From: a virus
DNA: 59,891 bases
Reading direction: 5' to 3' (one strand)
Virus record (IMG/VR): IMGVR_UViG_3300043425_000307
Coordinates: 1-59,891 of that record
Shown piece after piece: positions 53,849-59,891 of this stretch. Positions within the stretch are counted from its first letter, which is position 1; the number at the start of each line of letters is the position of its first letter. Under the pieces are notes generated by a model. The model did not search any database, was not told the DNA's origin, and saw only the letters and a program-made list of their open reading frames with translations. Position numbers and translations under genes: made by a program.

Positions 53849-54411
53849 TGCCCGGCATTCTTAGAACAGACAGTATCGCATCGTATAGTCAAAGTGGCAC
53901 TATAGTCATACCTACAGGCAACAAAATGCTTGGCACTAGCGCCAATGTGTTTATGTCACCGCCTAGGGTGGGAGAAATTGTTCAACAGGTCAATTCTAAT
54001 GCTTCTACTACTTCTGCATTGACTATTACATCATTGACCGAAACTGATTTAGGATTAAAAATTTGGATCACACCAGAATACGCCTCAAGTAAAATTATAG
54101 TCGAATGGTATTCGCAAATGATATACGGAGCTGCTAATGCAATCATTTTGCAGCTATATAGAAGTAATAATGGAGGATCTAGTTTTGTTAATTTAACTCC
54201 ATTTACTAATGCAGGATCAAGATATCAATACGGATGGAATTACAATTCAAACGGATGGGCACAGCAAAAAGTCAGATTCGTTGACACGCCTGGTGTCGCG
54301 GGCAATATTGTGTACAAATTAAGCTACAGAAATATATCAAGTACTGCTACCAACTACTTAGTAGATCAATACATGGAATACGGGTGGCATTTGACGGAGA
54401 TCGCACAATGA
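53848..54411 (+). CDS. Small tail protein, duplicated pair B, copy 2
   Basis: A 187-aa paralogue of the previous gene: RTDSIASYSQSGTIVIP, PPRVGEIVQQV, WITPEYASSKIIVEW, GSRYQYGWNYNSNGW and DQYMEYGWHLTEIAQ align block by block. The N-terminal 'RVDQI/RTDSI...G.IVIP' signature also resembles the start of pair C ('IRVDDIKNSAG'). Translation is coupled on both sides by 1- and 4-nt overlaps. Function as for its partner; divergence is mostly in the middle third. Confidence 0.65.
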   Translation: MPGILRTDSIASYSQSGTIVIPTGNKMLGTSANVFMSPPRVGEIVQQVNSNASTTSALTITSLTETDLGLKIWITPEYASSKIIVEWYSQMIYGAANAIILQLYRSNNGGSSFVNLTPFTNAGSRYQYGWNYNSNGWAQQKVRFVDTPGVAGNIVYKLSYRNISSTATNYLVDQYMEYGWHLTEIAQ

Positions 54412-55016
54412 GTGCCAAGATTGACACCATCAAAAATTCTTCAGGTCAAGATCTACTGGTTAACGGCTATCCTAGACGACCAGGTAGGATTATTGAATAC
54501 TTGTCTGGTGTGTGCGACGGATCTTCGGTCACTGTAGGTTCGGGAACATACAAATTTCAAAGCGTGTTCACGCAGCAATTGCTCACTGCAACAACTACAA
54601 CAACATACGCAGTAATAAGAGGGTCAGTAATAGATTATGTACCGCCGCCGGGAACAACCGCCGTGACTTACAGATTTCATTTTACAACATACTGGGATAC
54701 CGACCATGCAATCAATCATTACAAATTTTTTATTGACAACAATGAAGTAGTATATGCTAGACACAATAGATCTGGCAGATATATAGAAGATAGATATACT
54801 TTTAGCTGGACAATAGACATTGGCGGAGCTGACAATACTAATACTGGCAGGCAAGCAACTTGGTCTACTTCAAAAAAATTATACATGATGGTAAGAAATT
54901 ACGGATCCAGTGACGATAGCAATTTACATGGAACCTATTATTGGGACGGTGGCGGCGGAGCAGGAACTGCCGCCAATTTTAGCATGCCCCAGTTAGACAT
55001 TATTGCAGCAGCGTAA
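54408..55016 (+). CDS. Small tail protein, duplicated pair C, copy 1
   Basis: A 202-aa protein: KIDTIKNSSGQDLLVNGYPR, PGRIIEYLSGVCDGSSVTVG, a beta-rich middle (VIDYVPPPGTTAVTYRFHF), HYKFFIDNNEVVYARHNRSG and an end with YYWDGGGGAG. The ATG at 54408 overlaps the upstream stop as ATGA; a GTG at 54384 is less likely. The 'VVYARHxRSG' and 'YWDGGG' blocks recur in the next gene. It is probably a virion tip protein by context. Confidence 0.65.
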   Translation: MSAKIDTIKNSSGQDLLVNGYPRRPGRIIEYLSGVCDGSSVTVGSGTYKFQSVFTQQLLTATTTTTYAVIRGSVIDYVPPPGTTAVTYRFHFTTYWDTDHAINHYKFFIDNNEVVYARHNRSGRYIEDRYTFSWTIDIGGADNTNTGRQATWSTSKKLYMMVRNYGSSDDSNLHGTYYWDGGGGAGTAANFSMPQLDIIAAA

Positions 55017-55035
55017 ATAGAATAAAGGAATCAAA

Positions 55036-55629
55036 ATGGCATCATCAATAAGGGTAGACGATATTAAAAACTCAGCTGGTACCGCTGTGTTAGTCAACGG
55101 CTATCCTCGTCAGCCGGGACAAATAATTGAATATTTAAGCAGTCCATGCGACGGATCTTCTGTCACTGTGGGATCCGGTACGTACACATTTCAAAATGTC
55201 ACTGGAGTACAAACTGGGACCGATGCTTATGCTGACATCACTGGGTCAAGTATTGCATACACACCTCCTGCTGGCACCACTAGAGTTAAATATATCTTTG
55301 ATTATAACTGGTATTGGCCGTCAGGAACCCATTGTATTAGCCATCATAAATTTTTCATTGATGCAGCAGAAGTAGTTTATGCAAGACACAGTAGATCAGG
55401 ATTTTATCCTGAAGGTCGATTTGCTTTTGAATGGACTATTGCTATAGGAGGAAATGCAGATGCCAATACAGGTAGACAAGCAACATGGTCGTCTGCTAAA
55501 ACACTAAAAATGCAATTTAGACGGTATGGATCAGGAAACCCAATGAATGTACACGGAACCACATACTGGGATGGTGGCGGCAGTGTGCAACTAGGTATCC
55601 CGGTGTTAACAATAATGGCAATAGCATGA
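55036..55629 (+). CDS. Small tail protein, duplicated pair C, copy 2
   Basis: A 197-aa paralogue of the previous gene: RVDDIKNSAGTAVLVNGYPR, PGQIIEYLSSPCDGSSVTVG, YTPPAGTTRVKYIFDY, HHKFFIDAAEVVYARHSRSG and TTYWDGGGSVQLG align in order. Unlike the other members it has a 19-nt upstream gap with AAAGGA as ribosome site, and a GTAAATA stretch at the end of the preceding gene, so it may be expressed partly on its own. A role as variable tail-tip protein is inferred. Confidence 0.65.
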   Translation: MASSIRVDDIKNSAGTAVLVNGYPRQPGQIIEYLSSPCDGSSVTVGSGTYTFQNVTGVQTGTDAYADITGSSIAYTPPAGTTRVKYIFDYNWYWPSGTHCISHHKFFIDAAEVVYARHSRSGFYPEGRFAFEWTIAIGGNADANTGRQATWSSAKTLKMQFRRYGSGNPMNVHGTTYWDGGGSVQLGIPVLTIMAIA

Positions 55630-55641
55630 GAGGTTATAAAA

Positions 55642-55956
55642 ATGGCAACAAGAAGAATTTTTGATGTACCGGCAGCACTAGTTAGCTTGTATCCCGCAGC
55701 ACAGTGGGTGCATCGCGGCGACGGTTATGCGGGTATTGAATGGAAAGACGAAACGATACCGTGCCCAACACAGGAAGAAGTTGAAGCAGAAATAGCTAGA
55801 CTACAAGCCGAATACGATGCTCTAGAGTATCAGCGATTGCGTAGGGAAGAATACCCCAGTTTTGCTGATCAATTTGACACCTTGTATCATGGAGGATACG
55901 ACGCATGGCGAGCAGAAATTCAAGCAGTAAAAGATAAGTATCCTAAACCGGAATAA
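55642..55956 (+). CDS. Tail assembly chaperone-like protein (104 aa)
   Basis: A 104-aa protein. The first 45 residues are compact (FDVPAALVSLYPAAQWVHRG). Then comes a helix rich in Glu (EEVEAEIARLQAEYDALEYQ) and a C-terminal motif, RREEYPSFADQFDTLYHGG then AEIQAVKDKYPKPE. The 'EYPxxxDQxDxLxHGG...KxKYPKP' ending is common in small phage proteins encoded just after fibre genes and annotated as fibre-assembly or chaperone-like. That role is an inference from position and motif. Confidence 0.7.
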   Translation: MATRRIFDVPAALVSLYPAAQWVHRGDGYAGIEWKDETIPCPTQEEVEAEIARLQAEYDALEYQRLRREEYPSFADQFDTLYHGGYDAWRAEIQAVKDKYPKPE

Positions 55957-55960
55957 GATT

Positions 55961-56716
55961 ATGCAAACAATAAAAAAATTATATCGTAAAGATTATCGCG
56001 GCGAGGACGTTATTACAAATAGAGTTTATCGAAACTCAAAATGGAATCCCACAGTAGAATTCGTATCAAATAGCTTTAACGTCGAACCTACCAGCACAAA
56101 CGCAGTAGTTTTAGGAAATGGGCCTACTAGATTAGAATTTGACTGCTCAAGATTTTTAGAGTATCGCGTTCCACCTAATACCTGGAGAGCAAAAGAAAAC
56201 AAAGTTAATTTTTTAACTTACGGTTGTAATGCATTATTTAGAGATTATAGACCAGACTTCTTGATTGCCACTGGAGACACACTGCTAACAGAAATAGCCA
56301 ATAGCGGATACTGCGATAGTAGAGTGGTGTATGCAAACAATAGCCCGTTGGTAAACTTTCCAGGTAAATTTCATCTGATACCACAAAACCCTCAATTCAA
56401 CAGCGGAGCAATTGCTGCGTATCTTGCTGCATTTGATGGACATAAAAAAGTGTACATGCTTGGATTTGATGGCAATGATACTCCTAACTACAATTATAAT
56501 GTATATAATGGAACGACAGGATACCCGTCGGAAAATTCTCCAATTACAGAAGATTACTGGGTATTGAGTTTAAAAGAAGTGATGTCTGCCTATAACGAAA
56601 CAGAATTTGTTAGAGTGGCACCTACTGCCAGTTTCAGAACTCCTGAGCTTTGGAAATACTGTTTAAACTATAGACAAATTGATTTTAGACAGTTTGCATC
56701 TGAGGTTGGGCTATAA
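55961..56716 (+). CDS. Glycosyltransferase-like protein (DUF115/GT42-type motifs)
   Basis: A 251-aa protein. After a basic N-terminus it has AVVLGNGPTRLEFDCSRF (about 48-65), then FLTYGCNALFRDYRPDFLI and ATGDTLLTEI, then FNSGAIAAYLAAFDG and KKVYMLGFDGND (about 165-175). The order 'GNGPS/T...D', 'xxCN..F', 'SG..A...A', 'vyLxGxD' is the pattern of CMP-sialic-acid-using GT42 enzymes and of the related DUF115 (MptE-like) superfamily. It could glycosylate virion fibres or host surface sugars, or be a pterin-type transferase. It is the last plus-strand gene and its 3' end overlaps the Nudix gene by 32 nt. Superfamily membership is by motif; the reaction is unknown. Confidence 0.6.
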   Translation: MQTIKKLYRKDYRGEDVITNRVYRNSKWNPTVEFVSNSFNVEPTSTNAVVLGNGPTRLEFDCSRFLEYRVPPNTWRAKENKVNFLTYGCNALFRDYRPDFLIATGDTLLTEIANSGYCDSRVVYANNSPLVNFPGKFHLIPQNPQFNSGAIAAYLAAFDGHKKVYMLGFDGNDTPNYNYNVYNGTTGYPSENSPITEDYWVLSLKEVMSAYNETEFVRVAPTASFRTPELWKYCLNYRQIDFRQFASEVGL

Positions 56717-57131
56717 CTTTTTCCACAGTTTTAATTTTGTCTATTATTGATTTAAAATTAAAAGTACGCCATACTCCTGGATGCAGGGGTTTGGGATGAT
56801 CGTCTAATTCAGTCCACGCATACCCACGATGTTCGTTGTTTAATCTAGGAATAAATTCTTCGTTAACCACAATAAGATAAGTGTGGTATTCAAAATTGTT
56901 AGTATCGCTGGTAAACTTTTCAAGCGGGATCACTTTACCAATCTGAATTGATCCAATTTCCTCTTGAATCTCTCTGTGCAAGGCTTCGATTGCGGTTTCG
57001 CCAAGCTCAACTCCGCCGCCAACTAGTCCCCACGAACCTGCATGACGTTTTTGATTTCTTAGTAAAAAAAGATATCTTTGAGTTGATTTGCTATAAACTA
57101 AAGCACCACAACCTATATGATTAGACTCCAC
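56685..57131 (-). CDS. Nudix hydrolase
   Basis: A 148-aa protein with a full Nudix box, GGVELGETAIEALHREIQEE followed by IG (the G-x5-E-x7-REUxEExG signature), and an N-terminal RHAGSWGLVGG that precedes it in most members. Nudix enzymes cleave nucleoside diphosphates linked to another group: oxidised nucleotides, NADH, ADP-ribose, dinucleoside polyphosphates, or sugar nucleotides. T4 has one, NudE, of similar size; substrate cannot be told here. The start is a GTG at 57131 overlapping the upstream gp15-like gene by 19 nt. Its 3' end overlaps the convergent glycosyltransferase-like gene by 32 nt. Confidence 0.88.
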   Translation of the reverse strand: MESNHIGCGALVYSKSTQRYLFLLRNQKRHAGSWGLVGGGVELGETAIEALHREIQEEIGSIQIGKVIPLEKFTSDTNNFEYHTYLIVVNEEFIPRLNNEHRGYAWTELDDHPKPLHPGVWRTFNFKSIIDKIKTVEKVIAQPQMQTV

Positions 57132-58468
57132 TCACCACCTCGATAAACACCTTCTACACTCTTGACCCATTCGGCACCAGTCCATCTATATTGGACATTT
57201 GTATTTGTATTGGTAATATATTCTATCTCGTTGCTGACTGTGCTATCAAAAACTTTGATCCATTGAGTGCCATTAAATTCGATGATATCATTTTGATAGG
57301 CCACTACTGATCCCCAGGCACTATAGTATTGATTTTCGTCTGCACCAATATCATCTGTTAGTAGATATCTTGTGCCCGCAGCAGGAGTAAGCAGCGCATT
57401 ATCAACATCAATATTGAGCGGATTTATAATTGCATCCACTGCATCTATTGTGTTAATGGGCATAGTATCTTCGATAGGAGTAAACAACAATATGTTAGGA
57501 TCCGATGGATGATAAGTGATAGAACCAATTAATTCATTACCGGTAGGTAATTCAATTCTGATTTCGCTTTGACCCGTGACCAAGCTTCCGTATATGTCAA
57601 TAAACGCTCGCCAGGTGTCTGGGGCTCCTACTTTTGTAATATTTGATTCGTCGTCTACTACTTCTTGTGGTTTGAGCAATCTCAATTGATTGCCGGAATA
57701 AAATATACCATAATTCAATGGAGTAATTCTTGATCGTCCTACCAAATTGGAAAGAACTGTTTCCTCGCTGAATCCGCCCTGCTCGTCGTATATATTTGCA
57801 ATAAATTTTTGTATAACGCCCAGACGTTTGACTTTGGCTGGTGCACTGATCCAGATAGGCATTTCAAATGTTAGCGTAGCAACATCAATAGGCTCTTCGG
57901 TGCTAGTTGGCACAGTTCGAGAACTCCACAGTACCTCTGTCAATTGTACATAAGTTAAACTGGCCCAATCTATATAATTGTCTGTGCTTTGAATTTCCAG
58001 ACTGGGATTGAACAACACTGCCAACTGTTCAATGATCTGCATTTTTTGTTCGGTATTACTGGTCCAGATGTCCAGCTTGACAGATAGTTTATATGGTACC
58101 GGCATCAAGCGTTCGATAGTATAACTATCACCTTGATTTGAATTGTACATTCCAGTATCAGGGTCAAACTCGCGCTCGCGCAAATGCATCTTGCTAACAA
58201 AATTTGGTTCTTGCATTCTTGACTGATCGTAATTTAATCCATCAATGTATGCAGCCATTGCTGGTACAGCGTTTAAAGTGTTTTCGCTATTGCCTTTGAG
58301 TATAACTGCGGCTTGTCGACTCTGATCACCGTAGTATACAGGTACACGCTGTAAAGAGCGAACTCCTTGACTGTTTTTGCCAAACTCTACATCAATTCCG
58401 CTGACAATTCGCATAAATTGTACTAGGAATCGTCTTATTTGACCATCATAAAAAAATTGTTGACTCAT
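57113..58468 (-). CDS. gp15: Tail sheath stabiliser/completion protein gp15-like
   Basis: A 451-aa protein. The first ~200 residues follow T4 gp15 (272 aa) block by block: FFYDGQIRRFLVQFMRIVSG near the N-terminus, RVPVYYGDQS, AVPAMAAYIDGLNYDQSR, then RLMPVPYKLSVKLDIWTSNT, IIEQLAVLFNPSL and VATLTFEMPIWISAPAKV. gp15 caps the tail sheath and joins it to the neck (gp13-gp14). The C-terminal ~200 residues are extra compared with T4 and end with repeats like QWIKVFDS and YRWTGAEWVKS. The ATG shares a base with the stop of the gp14-like gene (TAATG), so order and coupling match T4 14-15. Confidence 0.72.
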   Translation of the reverse strand: MSQQFFYDGQIRRFLVQFMRIVSGIDVEFGKNSQGVRSLQRVPVYYGDQSRQAAVILKGNSENTLNAVPAMAAYIDGLNYDQSRMQEPNFVSKMHLREREFDPDTGMYNSNQGDSYTIERLMPVPYKLSVKLDIWTSNTEQKMQIIEQLAVLFNPSLEIQSTDNYIDWASLTYVQLTEVLWSSRTVPTSTEEPIDVATLTFEMPIWISAPAKVKRLGVIQKFIANIYDEQGGFSEETVLSNLVGRSRITPLNYGIFYSGNQLRLLKPQEVVDDESNITKVGAPDTWRAFIDIYGSLVTGQSEIRIELPTGNELIGSITYHPSDPNILLFTPIEDTMPINTIDAVDAIINPLNIDVDNALLTPAAGTRYLLTDDIGADENQYYSAWGSVVAYQNDIIEFNGTQWIKVFDSTVSNEIEYITNTNTNVQYRWTGAEWVKSVEGVYRGGEWSLII

Positions 58469-59853
58469 TAATTATCTGCCTTGGGTCTTAGTGCTTGGCT
58501 TAAACTTTGACGTACTGTCACGTTGCCAGAATTGTTTACATAGGTATCAGTGTTGTTAACAAAACTGCTACGCTGAGTTTTATTATCTGCTCCCAGGGTA
58601 AGCGTGGTTCTAACATTGTCTTCAATCTTGACCCAACGGCGTCCGTCCCATCTAAACAATCTATTGGGCAAGTAATCTGTGCGTAAAGCGTAGTCACCGG
58701 TCTTGGGTGATGTTGGAAATGATACTCCAGAAGTTATAGGTAGTCCATTTGGCGGTCCACCATCTCCGGTTAAATATCCTCGAACAACATCATCGGGTGA
58801 CAATATACCAGCATCGGCACCAATGACCACCGTATCACCAGTGACAGCTCCGCTATCGGTGGTAATGCCAATTGGATCTCCGGGCTCTTCAAAAACAGTT
58901 TTTGACTTGATGTACAAGTGACTGGTATCGTATCCGCTGTAAGGAACATTAGATTCAGCTTCTTCAAGGATAGCGTTGTTAATAGTTTGGTATTTGCTGA
59001 TAATGCTAGAAACAGAACCCAGTGTAATATTGCCAGCTGTTGGGTCGCCTTCGGGTGCATCAATCTTGATTTGATTGAGTATGTCTTTGTATTCTTGGCT
59101 GTCAGTTAGCGGATTGATCTTGCAACGCCACAGGTGTGGCCACCAAGTGGGACTGAATCCTTCTGATGCATTATTGCAATCACTTATGACATAAAATCTT
59201 TTTAGTGCCACAGGAAGACTGTCATCCAATGGGTTATAATCTTTAAGATGCATGAGTTCAATTACATCTCCGGGCATGAGTTTACGGCCTATCGTTGCTA
59301 TCATGTCGTTGATGTGGAACACCATGAACAGTGTGCCAGTTTGTAAAAACATACCAAATTGACTTAGGTCAAATGTGACGTCTTGCGTTTGATAAACACC
59401 TCGCATGACATACACATCTGGATCATATTTTCTGTCCCTGTTTTCCAAGAAAAACAAGTCTTGTATGTTTTGTGCGCTCTGATTGATATAACTTGGCCTG
59501 CTGGCACTCTCGTAAAATTTTACTGTAGAATTGCTTGATAGCGCAGCAGTGGTATTAGAACTTAGGGTGACGGTGTTTGCTGTCTTGGCTATTACAGTAG
59601 TATTGGCGGCAATACCAGTACCTACCACATAATTGCCTAACAGTACATCACCGGTGGTACTAAATGTCAATGTTGGACCAACGTTGGCCTGAGATACAGT
59701 TGTGGTTTTTACTGTATTTTGTTCGTTTGTGCCCAGATATTTGTGTACCAAAATTCCAGTACCGCCAACGGTAAACATTTCGCTTATTCTGCGATCAAAA
59801 AATTTGTAGTCGTTGCTGTGACGTCCGTCTTTCCAAAGTGATAATCTTGGCAC
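58468..59853 (-). CDS. gp14: Neck protein, gp14-like candidate
   Basis: A 461-aa protein with a GTG start at 59853. About 105-230 contains LFFLENRDRKYDPDVYVMRG, FDLSQFGMFLQTGTLFMVFH, LMPGDVIELMHLKDYNPL and LKRFYVISDCN, which parallels the T4 gp14 (256 aa) order of an MRG motif, an FG-Q strand, a GD-I segment and a closing KxxVSxE-like stretch. An inserted Thr/Val/Ser repeat (about 40-90, TVIAKTANTVTLSSNTTAAL) and a C-terminal Gly/Pro-rich half are additional. In T4, gp13 and gp14 form the neck that receives the tail. The late promoter immediately upstream is at 59874. The assignment is by motif order and position next to gp15, and is not certain. Confidence 0.55.
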   Translation of the reverse strand: MPRLSLWKDGRHSNDYKFFDRRISEMFTVGGTGILVHKYLGTNEQNTVKTTTVSQANVGPTLTFSTTGDVLLGNYVVGTGIAANTTVIAKTANTVTLSSNTTAALSSNSTVKFYESASRPSYINQSAQNIQDLFFLENRDRKYDPDVYVMRGVYQTQDVTFDLSQFGMFLQTGTLFMVFHINDMIATIGRKLMPGDVIELMHLKDYNPLDDSLPVALKRFYVISDCNNASEGFSPTWWPHLWRCKINPLTDSQEYKDILNQIKIDAPEGDPTAGNITLGSVSSIISKYQTINNAILEEAESNVPYSGYDTSHLYIKSKTVFEEPGDPIGITTDSGAVTGDTVVIGADAGILSPDDVVRGYLTGDGGPPNGLPITSGVSFPTSPKTGDYALRTDYLPNRLFRWDGRRWVKIEDNVRTTLTLGADNKTQRSSFVNNTDTYVNNSGNVTVRQSLSQALRPKADN

Positions 59854-59873
59854 AATTGTATCCTATTATTTTA

Positions 59874-59881
59874 TATTTAGC
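59874..59881 (-). promoter_or_regulatory. Late promoter for the gp14-gp15-Nudix operon
   Basis: The minus strand reads GCTAAATA, 20 nt before the GTG at 59853, with TAGGAT between as a possible ribosome site. The same octamer stands before the fibre gene at 49258. Confidence 0.5.
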
Positions 59882-59891
59882 GGCGACCCAA

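Overview
The window is a contiguous piece of a large T4-like myovirus genome (contractile-tailed, dsDNA). It carries recognisable relatives of T4 gp6, gp25, gp5, gp53, gp55, gp47, gp46, gp26, gp20, gp21, gp22, gp23, gp15 and probably gp14. Genes are densely packed with many 1-4 nt start/stop overlaps. T4-type late promoter octamers (TATAAATA and close variants) precede several structural genes on both strands, and the late sigma factor gp55 that should read them is also encoded here. The style (short gp23, many Gly/Asn/Thr-rich fibre proteins, no gp5 lysozyme domain) recalls aquatic T4-like phages rather than coliphage T4. The host cannot be read from the sequence, and no photosynthesis genes or tRNAs were seen.

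Layout: (1) 1-20135, minus strand, baseplate: a tube/cap-like protein, gp53, a LysM-bearing hub protein, a gp5-like spike, a hub protein with a possible muramidase-like segment, gp25, a gp6-like wedge protein and a giant (at least 2945 aa) FG-GAP-containing protein that runs off the left edge. (2) 20199-26221, plus strand: gp55, gp47, gp46, then two tandem radical-SAM/SPASM-like genes and a GIY-YIG nuclease-like gene. (3) 26222-26630: a 409-bp gene-free stretch full of stem-loops, a candidate structured RNA, ending in a hairpin terminator region. (4) 26631-28227, minus strand: an MTA/SAH-type nucleosidase, a small conserved-looking protein and gp26. (5) 28281-36593, plus strand: tape measure, portal gp20, two small prohead proteins, protease gp21, scaffold gp22, major capsid gp23. 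(6) 36729-56716, plus strand: a possible head/virion protein, then about 18 kb of tail-fibre/virion proteins built from shared modules, three tandem pairs of duplicated small tail proteins, a chaperone-like gene and a glycosyltransferase-like gene. (7) 56685-59853, minus strand: Nudix hydrolase, gp15-like and gp14-like neck/tail completion proteins.

How it fits together: gp46/gp47 process DNA ends for recombination and replication. In T4, gp55 directs RNA polymerase to late promoters, and the octamers annotated here mark the probable late operons for capsid, portal, tape measure, baseplate and fibres.

The least explained part is the 23.9-27.2 kb segment. Two radical-SAM enzymes lie close to a nucleosidase of the family that removes 5'-deoxyadenosine, the radical-SAM by-product. 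Between them sit a GIY-YIG gene and a structured non-coding stretch. This is the best candidate in the window for an undescribed phage-encoded modification system.
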